64,000 bases of DNA from Cutaneotrichosporon cavernicola (Eukaryota > Basidiomycota > Tremellomycetes > Trichosporonales > Trichosporonaceae): contig NC_083394.1 in NCBI RefSeq assembly GCF_030864355.1, positions 1,674,001-1,738,000 of the forward strand, given 5' to 3'. Each line of letters starts with the position of its first letter. Position 1 is the stretch's first letter. Positions 34,545 to 44,419 of the stretch are shown piece by piece. The position numbers and the translations under genes were made by a program. The notes below the pieces were generated by a model. It saw nothing but the letters and a program-made list of their open reading frames with translations, did no database searches and was not told where the DNA came from.

Positions 34545-35381
34545 GGTTCGAATTTCTCTCGATCATTTTCAGGGATTCCAACTCATCTTCGGATGTAATC
34601 GAATGAACTGAGAATGGTCAGAGACGCTGCCCTTCACTTGGGCCCCGGTCAGCGCTGCGCGGCGGAGATGACCGACTTGTGCGTTGCGTGATCGATGCCC
34701 GTACGGCCGCCGAACACGAACACAGCCTCAATGAGCTACGCAAGGGTCAAAATTGCCACCGAGCGCCGAACTGTTGAGTCTGGTGGGGTGGTCATGGGCC
34801 TTGACGCGCGCTGGTGCCAGTGGTGGAGGTTGAGAAGCCTCAATATTTGAGGAGCCACATTACTCGTTGTGCAGAAAGCTTCTAAGGAGCGAAAAAAGCC
34901 GGTAGATGGGCTCGTGACACTCAATCATGGTACCATGCTTCTCGCTTGCGAAGCCTATGATGCTCTCACAACACCTCTTCAGCTAAGTCAAAGGTCGATC
35001 GAAGGCCTGCAATTCTGCAAATTGATGCCGATGGAGACATGGACACGTGCACGTGGGCACTGCGCAGATCAGGGCCCAGGTGCGCGGTATGACCGATCAG
35101 CATTACAGCAGCAGATTGGCATACGCGTGCGCAGACGCGTGCATGTAAATGTTGTAAAAACGACTGCTACATCACGTCACAAAATCACTGACCAGCATGA
35201 CCAGATGCAAATAATGTCCACGACCTGACCTCTCCATAGTGGCCGGCGTTCACCCTGATCCGGAGGGTCGGACGACGAGACAGGGTCGCCACGCCACGCA
35301 ATCGTCCCACGTTTGCCACGGAGACATAAGAGTTATAACCTTGCATAATGCGTCTAGTCCGGAACAATCATCAGAGAGCGC
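34545..35381. other. Intergenic region, no gene seen
   Basis: About 840 bp between tRNA-Ser and the 3' end of ORM1. It contains a tandem CACGTGCACGTG at 35044-35055. Frames here are short and random. Confidence 0.5.
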
Positions 35382-36746
35382 TTAGAACGATCCCTTGGAG
35401 CCCGGGGAGGCAGGACGCGACGTTGATGGGGTGACCGGGTCCTGCTGGAGGAAGTGGAAACGCTGGCGGTGGAGCTGGCGTCAGCGACGGGCTTATGAAA
35501 AGGAAACGCGGTTCACCAGGTCGCCGGCGATGCGATGCGTAGCCGGGGTGACAGGCATGACCGGCGATCTCTCATGCCGACGGCGGGACTGCGCGCAAGC
35601 GACGCGCACAACCAGTGCTTACGCAAGCGACACGCGGCTTCAAGACCGCGTTCGCCACCACAGGCATCATCGCACTCACAATCGGAAGCTTGGGGAACAA
35701 GACAACAATGAGAGCCGTAAAGTTGATAGCGAAAAGGTTGTAATTGTAGTTCGAGTAGTGCGTCGAGATCAGGAATCTGCATGTTAGTGACTGCCAACAC
35801 CGTACTCGTGGACAGCTGCTCGACGTACAGTCCAATGGGCACACTCGTCAACCACTTCTTGGCAGGCGTGTACTGGGCGCCACCGTCGATCTGCTCCCAA
35901 AGCGTGAGCTCGTCGTATGCGCCGCCTGTTGACATCCTTCCTGTCAGCGCCGCGTCGGATTGAAGAACTCACGCAGTCTCAAATGGCATACCCGTAACGT
36001 GGTGGAACATGACGAACGAGAACTGCAGGATCAGCGGCTGTGATAGATGGGCCGGACGGTACCCGGCACCAGGTCGGCATATTGAGCAATATCTGTCTCA
36101 GAGCCGCAGTGCGCAACACGATACACGCGCTTGGGCGGCGGTCGGTTGGTGCCACGAGTGATCACGAATGACGAGACGATCTCGGGTGCGGTGATACCTT
36201 CCCTCGCCGCTCAAGGCGAAACAAGGTAGGCCGACATCAGAAGCATCGCTCCGCCGGCGCGGTGCCGGGTCCGTGCGCAATCAAGGGACTCACGATCATG
36301 TATCCGACATTGACGATGGTCCACGACAGCGAGTTGTCGATGCCAGGGATGGCGTCGATAAGGAGCTTGGCGCCGAGGATGAGCACGGGGTGGATAACCC
36401 ATGCGCCGGGGGAGTTGACCCAGCCGGCGTTGTGGTTGGACACTCCAACACGGTCGTTGATCGTGTCGGGTTCGTCGCCGCCGACTTCGGTGACGGTCAC
36501 GAGCGAGCCGGAGCGAGTACGGCCCTTGCGCTGCGGCTGGGGCATCAGGCCCTGTACCTGTGCCCCGGAGGACCGCCCGTAGCTGCCGGACGTGTTGTTG
36601 GACGAGCTGGTGCGGCCATAGGTCATGGGACGCTTGTCCGAGCCGGGAACGTATGCGAAAAAATCGGTCTCGATGCCCTCGCGCAGAGGCTGAGACACGG
36701 AGCGCGCGCGCGCGCCTGGGCTATGAGGTGCGGTGAGAGTCGGCAT
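35382..36746 (-). CDS. ORM1: ORM1/ORMDL-family regulator of sphingolipid synthesis
   Basis: Five exons (complement): 36294-36746, 35973-36022, 35829-35936, 35680-35776 and 35382-35474; 266 residues. Orm proteins sit in the ER membrane and inhibit serine palmitoyltransferase. The family core is plain: NHNAGWVNSPGAWVIHPVLI, SWTIVNVGYMI joined to FSFVMFHHVTGMPFETA, then GGAYDELTLWEQIDGGAQYT, KKWLTSVPIGLFLISTHY, and PKLPILHRQRFHFLQQ. The Ser-rich N-terminus (ARSVSQPL, RTSSSNNTS) may carry the phosphorylation control known from yeast Orm proteins. Introns of 271 and 205 nt are long for this genome. A 20-base C run on the sense strand lies about 150 bp upstream of the ATG. Confidence 0.92.
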
Positions 36747-36898
36747 GGGTGGGTGGTGGCGTGGAGGAAGGTGTGATGGGAAGGTTAACGAGGGTGACGG
36801 GTTGTTTGCGAGTGGGGGCGAATCGAAGGGCCCTTTATGGAGGGACGGACAGGGAACAGTGATGTGGATGACGGGTAGCTCGTGAAGGTTGTTGGGTT

Positions 36899-36918
36899 GG
36901 GGGGGGGGGGGGGGGGGG
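36899..36918. repeat. 20-base poly-G run in the ORM1 5' region
   Basis: An uninterrupted G run, followed by further G blocks to 36930. On the ORM1 sense strand it is a C run about 150-170 bp upstream of the start codon, probably in the 5' leader or core promoter. Confidence 0.85.
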
Positions 36919-36930
36919 TTGGGGGGGAGA

Positions 36931-37574
36931 GGGGTTAGAGTGATGCTGATGAGCTTGATGAGCAAGGTTGTTGGGTTTTCAAGTTGGAGAGAAGAGCAAA
37001 GAGACGAAGAGATCAAAAGGGGGATAAGATTGATGGGATGATGGGATTGAGATGTGGAAAGCTTGGAAGACTATAGTGGTGGCGGTGTTAAGGCCGGACA
37101 GAGCTCTTGTATAGAAGACGAGTCAAATGGCCCACTCAAGTCCAGATGGCCATCCACCAGGCTGCCAGGCTGGTTATAGCTGGCGGCTTTGGTCCAGGGA
37201 CAAGGCACCCCTTGTACGTACACTACCTACCTACAGTACTTTTGGTACCATTGTACCCGCATTTCAAGCTCAATAGCATACCACCCTTTTGCCACCCTTT
37301 TGCCACCCTATGCCACCTGACGCCAGCCACGTACGAGGTCCAATCAACCCTTCCCGACCACGTGCGTACATCCCTCAACTCGAACATAAACACCATTCAT
37401 GACCTCTGCTATGAATCGAACCACCGATCACTCCAGTTTACGGCACTGTTATCTCCCGTCTCAAGGAGTGCCGAGTACAAGTATGGTGTAAAATACTCCC
37501 GCTCCGACCAGCGACCCCGGTTTGTCTGGGATTTTCCGATTTCCAGCACAACCATCTACCTCCATTGGCGCATC
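36931..37574. promoter_or_regulatory. ORM1 / PPR divergent intergenic region
   Basis: No gene seen. Contains one CACGTG box at 37359-37364 and repeated ACCTACC and GCCACCC words. The 3' part is presumably the promoter and leader of the PPR gene. Confidence 0.45.
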
Positions 37575-39624
37575 ATGTCCAGTCTCCCGCACCTTGGGCG
37601 GCTTGCCCGCGCCGCCACAACCTCCGCGCCGTTGCCATTGGCCTTGGCAGCCCCGCGTATTCGCGCGCTCTCCACTGCCGTCGAGGGGCAACGTCGCAAC
37701 GGAGGTGGAGGAGACTTCCGCGGTCCCCGCTCGAACAACCGCCAACACCCCCGATCCCGTGAGTCGCGGCTTCAAGGTCAGAGCAGGAGGGAGGAGGCGT
37801 GCGGCTGGATGGTTCAGAAGGAGGAGGAGGAGGAGGCGGTGGTGGTGGTGGAGGTGGAGGAGGTTGCTGGTCATTTTCTCAGGTGTCATGCCGCCAAACG
37901 GCGGGGGATGCGCGGATGCCTCCGAAGTCTGCTGTTCGGACTAGCATCGCAGCTGGGCATATCGTTAGCTCAGCGCACTAGTCTTTTATTCCGATCTCTC
38001 GCTCGCATGCGCTAACGTTACTCAGGCGCCCCAGCTGTCCCCCCCAACAACCTCGCGCAGCTCCTCAACACTTTCGCGACGCTCAAGTCCGAGGGCCGTA
38101 GGCCCACGGCCGCGGCGTACGCTACGCTGATCAAAGAGGCAGCCAACTACGCTACGCGGCGTGGAACCACCGTCGAGCCCGGCCAGTTCAGTCTCGGCTT
38201 TGAAATCGCTCTCGGTGCGATGCGCGACGCCGAGGCGGGTGGCATCGAGCTGGGCATCGAGCCGCTTAACCAGCTCCTGAGGGTGCGTGAATAGCGCATT
38301 ACTTTGCTGAAACCAGTTCACCGTTCTGCACCCCGAAATCCTGTCGTCACTGTTGATCGAGTTTGCCAAGCGCAAGGCCACGACGGTCGAGACGTACGAC
38401 ACTCTGGCCTCGCATGCGCTGTTGCCGGGCCACGTTGAGGAGCTGATGATGATCCTGGTGGAGATGTTCGAGCAGAACATGGCGCCGAACCAGAACATTG
38501 TGCGCAACGCCATCCGCCTCCTTTGTGAATGGGGCCAAAGCCGGCTCGCCATTGACCTCGTCCACCGTATCCAGGATGTGCCGGGCCAGCGCGAGGTGCC
38601 TTCCGAGAGCTGGGTGCAGATCCTCATCGCCGCTGCCGACCAGCAAGACCTGCCGACCGTGGAGGCGGCGTGGAACCGCGTCGTCAACATCAAGGCTTAC
38701 ACACCGGACGAGGGCCTGATCCTCTCGGTGCTCGCGGTCGCCGCGCGTTGGGGCAAGCCTGCACTTGCGACGCGTGCGCTGGGTGCGCTCTCCGACATTG
38801 GTGTCTCCAAGAAGGAGCACCACGTTGCGCCGCTGATCGAGGCATTCTGCCGCGACGGGCGTGTGCCGGACGCGATCGAGGCTGTCGGCCTCATTCGCGA
38901 AGGCGGGATCGCTCCCAGGCTCCAGACGGTGCGGCCGATCGTCGAGGTGCTCCGCACGGCTGAGATCATTGACCAGGCCTTCTACTGTCTCGAGGACCGA
39001 GTCAAGGATGAGAAGCCGGTCGACATTGCTGTCTTCAACGCTCTCATTCAGGCGAGTGCCAAGATGGGTGACCTTCAGCGCGCGCGTGCGACTCAGCTCG
39101 CAGCACCCGAGCTCGGGGTCGAACCTGATATCGACACGTTCAACATGGTGCTCTTGGCATGCGCTGCTACCAAGCACACCGAGCTCTCCAAGACCGTCCT
39201 CGGGGAGATGGAGGCCGCCGGCTTCGCTCCCAACGAGACCACGTACGAGTCTATGATCAGCCTCGCGCTCTCGCAAACTGATTACGAAGACGCGTTCTAC
39301 TACCTCGAGAAGATGAAGGCGGACGGCATCAAGCCGTCGCGCGACATCTACAGGCAGATCGGTATGAAGTGCGCGGCGTTCGATGACACACGCCACAACC
39401 TCGTCGCGGACGAAATGGCAAACATTGGCTACGGCAAGCTCGACTTTGCCCTCGCGATGGAGCGGAAGCGCGAGCGCCAAGGACGGGGACGCGCGCGCGA
39501 CTACCAACGCCACGAGCGGGGTCAGCGTACCGAGGGGCAGCGCGGGAACAATGAGCGGGAGCAGCGCGACAGGCGCCAGACTCGCACGCGAGAGCGTGAG
39601 GTGGAGTCGGCAACGGGAGCTTAG
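37575..39624 (+). CDS. Pentatricopeptide repeat (PPR) protein, likely mitochondrial
   Basis: Exons 37575-37758, 38026-38282 and 38317-39624; 582 residues. The N-terminus (MSSLPHLGRLARAATTSAP then RIRALSTAVEGQ) is Arg/Ala/Ser-rich and lacks acids, a typical mitochondrial presequence. The rest is built of ~35-residue helix pairs with PPR signatures, for example VFNALIQASAKMGDLQRARA, DTFNMVLLACAATKHTELS, TTYESMISLALSQTDYEDAF and GIKPSRDIY. PPR proteins bind organellar RNA and act in processing, stability or translation; the RNA target is unknown. The C-terminus is very Arg-rich (RGRARDYQRHERGQRTEGQ) and may add RNA affinity. Intron 1 (37759-38025) contains a long GGA/GGT microsatellite. Confidence 0.88.
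37819..37865. repeat. GGA/GGT microsatellite in PPR intron 1
   Basis: A G-rich triplet repeat (GGA units then GGT units) inside the 267-nt first intron of the PPR gene. Purine-rich repeats like this are prone to expansion; no coding role is supported because the joined exons skip it cleanly. Confidence 0.8.
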
Positions 39625-39855
39625 CACAGTAGATGAAAGCGAGTGATATATACCAGACCACTCTATGTATTGCATTTGCATGAGGCGTGTGCGTACTGTA
39701 CCTGTTGGTTTGGTAGGCTTTTGGTGGCGGAAATTATCGTTACGTAAAGCCCGCAACAAGCAGACCGAGGAAATCGGATGATGAGGTGACGCCTGCTCTC
39801 GGTTGATCCGCTGACCCCTCTAAGTGTCTACCTCATCTCTCTCGCCGCCGCCAAC

Positions 39856-40828
39856 ATGCAGTGAGTCTGGCGCCTGGATCTAATCGCCTCTACAGTTCTC
39901 ACGTTGATTGCGCTCGCTAACCCAGATCGCTCGCGGAAGAGTGCACCCCCCTCAAGCAACGCTACGACGCCTGCTTCAACCTCTGGTTCGAAGGCTACCT
40001 CCAGCCTGCGCTGGATGCTGCGGGTGTCCGGCGCCCGCTGATGAGCGGAGTCCCAGAGGCTGAGGCTGAGGCTTCTTCTTCTTCACCAGCCGTCTCCCCT
40101 TCCCCATCTTCCGAGGAACAACCTGCCGACGGCAAGCGCCGCCTCATCACTTCTTGGGCTTACAGCTCGGCGTTCCGGCGTCGCGCGATGCCCACGCCTG
40201 CCCCGGCTGACGACATGGTTGGGGCCAGCCACGTCCACTTTGACTTGGAGGAGGAAGAGGAGCCGGCCATGGATACGGAGGGAATGACGCGGGCTCAGAT
40301 CAAGGCGGCGCAGTATGAACGACAGTGCGGCAAGGTGTGGAAGGAGTACCAGGGGTGCTTGAGGGTGAGTCCAAGGAGGGAGCTTGAGTGTAGGAGGGAG
40401 GATGGAAGGTAGAGAGGCTGGAGCGAGGAGGGAAGGGAGAGAGGATAGGGGAAGAAGACACGAAGGAGGTGGCCAAGATGGAGGTGTAGGAGAGGAGAGG
40501 CGCAGAGGAGAGATAAGATGAAGCAAGGGGGAAAGGAATGGTGAGGAGGCTGGCTGTGTGCGGCCGTGTTGGGCAAGGTGGCTGAGCCTTTTCAGCAGAG
40601 ACCTCAAGTGAATACTAGCCGAGCTGACACCCGATCTTTCCACGCGCGCTCTCCATCGCGTCATCACATCACATCACCCCTTCTCTCTCATTGGCACATT
40701 AGAAAGCGATCGGGGACAACCAGAACCTCACGCAGCTGCTCGAGCAGGCGCGCGACGAGCATCCTTTACACAGTATGGATGGGCTCGAGGGGACCACATG
40801 GGACCCATCGACCAGGGGAGGACAGTAA
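39856..40828 (+). CDS. MDM35: Twin-CX9C protein, MDM35/TRIAP1-like, with long internal insertion
   Basis: Exons 39856-39860, 39926-40364 and 40703-40828; 189 residues, about twice the usual ~80. Mdm35 is an intermembrane-space chaperone that carries Ups1-type lipid transfer proteins delivering phosphatidic acid for cardiolipin synthesis. The first motif ECTPLKQRYDACFNLWFEGYL is diagnostic (Cys8-x9-Cys18). The second is CGKVWKEYQGC (Cys136-x9-Cys146). Between them lie 117 residues, Ser/Glu-rich and disordered, where family members have a short loop. The insertion sits within one exon and includes a basic ITSWAYSSAFRRRAM patch and an acidic EEEEE run. The 5-nt first exon and the 338-nt last intron are also unusual. 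The symbol rests on the first motif. Confidence 0.8.
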
Positions 40829-41038
40829 CCGACACAAACACTACGGCCCTAGAGCACAAACAGACTCAACTGAACGGGGCGTGTGTCGGGCCAGGTTATC
40901 TCAGCACCACGCGCCTTTATCCATATCCCACGCCGCTCTAGTATCCAGATGCATAGTTACCTATCCATCAACAGTCAAAATCTACAACACAGTTTGGGCT
41001 CATTGTGTGTGAGTGGGTTGAACCCCACGTGTTGGGCC

Positions 41039-42308
41039 CTAGTAGTTGCCCGCAGCCACGCGGTAGTGCTCGCGGACCATGTCCTGGTACTGGCAAAGGC
41101 GGAGGAGGTTGCGCTGCAGCATGCAGATGGTCATGACGCCGACCGAGGGGACGTAAATCGACGCCTGTTGTTAGTGTTTGTCGAATTGTTCCTGGTGCCT
41201 ATTTGTCACCCGGCTCGGTTTGGGTTTGGGCTGTGGGAGGCACTCACGCGCTCTCGGACGTCGGCCTCAAAGTTCTTCTCGCCTGCGACGTTGACGCACA
41301 CGCAGCCGTCCTTGAGCCAGCGCGTGGGCACCTTGTACGCCTCGGAAGGAACGGCCGAGATGACGACGTCGGACACCTGCAACGCCTGCTCAAGGGTGAT
41401 GTCAATCTGCGAAGTGATGTGGTGCGGGTTGTACTTTGACTTTGCGGTCTCAGCCGACGGGCGCTTGGAGAACTCGACGACGGCTACGTGCGTGAGCGAT
41501 GAACCTGGAAAGCGCAGATCACTAATACTTACAGTCAATGTCGACCGAGAGGACGCGCGCGCCGTCGTTGGCCAGGAGCGCGGCCAACGGGCGGCCCACC
41601 ACTTCAGAGCGGTTAATGACAGTCACGACCTTGCCACGCGCACGGTCACCATACCGCAGGAGCGAGTTGTAGACTCCAATGCTCTCCAAGACCTTGACGA
41701 TCGCGAGAGGCGTGCAAGGTAGGATACTCTTGACGGTACCGGGAGGCGGCTGGTCGGCGCCGGCGCCCTTGATGGGCTGGGGAAGGTGGCTCGCGGGGAT
41801 GGAGCGGAGGGTGACAGGCGAGATGAAGCGCACGTTGTGGTACAGGTTGAAGAGGAACTGGTGGTTGAGGCCCTCGACGTCCTTGACTGGGTCAACGACG
41901 CTCTGAAGGTACTGGTCTTGCCGGTCGCCGTAGATGGGGTAGTAGACCATGATGCCGTCGACGTCGTCATCCTCGTTGGCCTCGAGGATGGCCTCTTCGA
42001 CGCCGATGGAGACGCCAGCGCCGTCCATGCCCTCACGCGCATCGCCGACGAGGCGCAGCTCAAAGTTGATGCCAACCTGCTCGCACGCACGCTTCGTGAA
42101 CTGTCGTCAGTCGTTGCGAGGGGAAGCAAGAGCGCTGACGCACCTCGGCGTAGTTGCGAGCATCCTCCTTCTTGGTCGAGAGGATGCCAACGAGGTGGGG
42201 CGCACGCTTGGCGAAGCGGGGAGCCTTGACCTCGTCAAGGAGCTCAGCCTTGAAGGGAACCGAGACCTTTGTGGCAGTAACCAGCACGCCAGTGGGAGCG
42301 TCGGACAT
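41039..42308 (-). CDS. MTD1: NAD-dependent methylenetetrahydrofolate dehydrogenase
   Basis: Exons 42144-42308, 41533-42100, 41248-41504 and 41039-41164 (complement); 371 residues. Mtd1 oxidises 5,10-methylene-THF to 5,10-methenyl-THF with NAD in the cytosol, feeding purine synthesis. Hallmarks: DDDVDGIMVYYPIYGDRQDQ, PCTPLAIVKVLESIGVYN, the dinucleotide-site segment VVTVINRSEVVGRPLAALLA, and DVVISAVPSEAYKVPTRWLK. The last exon ends with YVPSVGVMTICMLQRNLLRL, conserved in family members. Intron 41505-41532 is only 28 nt, the shortest seen here. Two CACGTG boxes lie 96-116 bp upstream, fitting a sulfur or one-carbon regulated promoter (inference). Confidence 0.95.
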
Positions 42309-42403
42309 TGTGATGACCTGTTTGGGTTTGTGATGCGGGATATGAAGTGATGTAGTCCACAACAGAAACCGGTGAATATTTCAAAGTGACGGAATTTGAC
42401 AAC

Positions 42404-42424
42404 CACGTGAGTGTGACACACGTG
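42404..42424. promoter_or_regulatory. Paired CACGTG boxes between MTD1 and GPI12
   Basis: CACGTG at 42404-42409 and 42419-42424, spaced 15 bp start to start, about 100 bp upstream of the MTD1 start codon. The remainder of the 514-bp divergent region (42425-42822) is pyrimidine-rich toward the GPI12 start. Confidence 0.55.
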
Positions 42425-42822
42425 ATTGATCTCCGCTTGCCAGATGGTTATCGTCCGGCTTATGGCCGCCTCTCGAGTGAGAGGGCGTGCGGGGTTGTCC
42501 CTCTGAATCCAGTTTGATGCGGGGTTGGATATGCCGCACCAATCTCTCACATCTTACTCTCTTACATCTCTGAGACTGTTCATTACTCTACATCTTTATC
42601 AGCGACACCTCACCCTCCTTCTCCTTGTCTGGCAAGCACCCAAAACCCGCAGTCACGGTACTCGGCCCAATCACACCATTGTCTAACCCAGGCCCGACTC
42701 CCACGCAAACAAGTCTACTTCCGACACACCCCTCCACCACATCACACACTCATTGACCCTCGACTATCCATCTCTCCTCTTCTTCAGTCTCCTCCGCCTC
42801 CACCCCCACACCTCTCCTCTTC

Positions 42823-44298
42823 ATGGCATTGTTAGAAACAGCTCGCAGGACGTGGACGTTGCTCGTCTCTCCCGAGCTCCCAGTTCCATTCAACTATGTG
42901 AGCTACCTGCTCAACCTGAAACAGCTGACGCCAGGTCCCATTAGCTTTCCGTCTCCTCGCGTACATGATAGCAGCCCCGTTTGTTCTCTTCATTGCCCTC
43001 GAGCTCGTGGCATATGGTGAGTTCTTGAGCTGCAGTAACCCCGCACCCAGCTCACATCAGTCATCACCCGCACCTTGCACATCTCCATCTCTAATCTGCG
43101 TGTCCCACGATCACCGCCCGCGGCACCCCGCGAGCTCGAGGACGACGACACGATCGAAGATGAGGACACCTCCACAACTCCGCGCGCCCGCACGCCGAGC
43201 AGCTCCAAGGGGCAGCCATTCGCGCGGGCGTTCGGCGCAGCCACCCCTCGTGGCGCAACTACGGGCGCGCTTTTGCTTCTGGCCGCTTTATTCGCCGCCG
43301 GAGTTGCCGGATTCCAGATCCTCGTCACTCGCGCAAACGAGCGTGCCGCGCTCTCCTTAGCTGAGGGCGTCGAGAAGCCAGCTGTGCTGGTGCTCACGGC
43401 CCACCCAGACGACGAAGCCATGTTCTTCGCTCCTACTATCGTGAATCTGGTTGCGGCGGGGTGGGATGTTCACCCTGTCTGCATGTCAATCGGTACGTCT
43501 CGTATCTTAACTTTGTCCTCCCCTCCTCTTTCACGACTCCCTTCGCCGCGAGCACCAGTTCCCTTCCCCTGGACAGCGGCGACCACGGGGAACCCCTCAC
43601 CGCACCCACATCATACACAGCCTACATGATGGCCCAGTAACGCCCGAACAGCAGACAACTACTGCACCTTGGGCACCTATCCCATTCAGCTCTTGTTGCA
43701 CTCATCTCCGTCATCACCTTCATCCACACGTTGCCGATCCTTTCTCAGAAGTGTATTAACATCAGGTAACGCCGAGGGCCTCGGTGGCGTTCGTTCTCTC
43801 GAGCTCTTGGAGAGCTACACCCGCCTTGGAGTCGAGCAAACCCCACTGCTCCTCGACAACCCCAGTCTGCCGGACAGCATGGGCCCTGACGGTGCTTGGG
43901 ACGCCGCGTACGTCGCCGAGCTGGTCGCTCCTATCGTCCGCACGTCAGGCGCCACTCATCTCCTGACATTTGACAACACCGGTGTCACACAGCACCCAAA
44001 CCACATTGCTCTCGCGTACGTGCACGGCTACCTCGAGAAGCACGATGTCCATCTCGACCTTCTGCAGCTGCACTCGCCGCGTCTCGCGACCAAGTTCACC
44101 GGCGTGTGGTGGGCGATATTCATCGCTGCGCGTGACGCGCTGCGCCGCGAGCCGCCCCACTACCCGACCTTTGTCAGTACTCCGACACAGTATGCGCAGA
44201 CGCTGTATGCAATGCGCGCGCACCAGAGCCAGCTCGTCTGGTTCCGCTGGCTGTATGTCTCTTTCTCCAGACTCATGTGGGTCAACCAGTTGGATTAG
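42823..44298 (+). CDS. GPI12: GlcNAc-phosphatidylinositol de-N-acetylase (PIG-L), GPI anchor synthesis
   Basis: Exons 42823-42897, 42935-43016, 43061-43492 and 43766-44298; 373 residues. The enzyme removes acetate from GlcNAc-PI, step two of GPI-anchor synthesis, at the ER. The catalytic motif TAHPDDEAMFF (His167, Asp169, Asp170) is intact, followed by the family signature GNAEGLGGVRSLEL and the distal HPNHIAL. Two hydrophobic segments precede the domain: residues about 28-52 (LLAYMIAAPFVLFIALEL) and 120-140 (GALLLLAALFAAGVAG). Usual PIG-L proteins have one, so the first ~60 residues are an extension with an extra membrane helix. They are reached through two short introns supported by phase and signals. 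Intron 43493-43765 is 273 nt. Confidence 0.9.
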
Positions 44299-44419
44299 AG
44301 TTGGGTTTCATGGGATTCATGCAGCGTTACAATGTACACGGTGGCTTTCGCTGGTGACGATGTGATGGGCGGTGGACACTATGGACAACAGGTTGAATGC
44401 TATACTGATCGATGTACAC

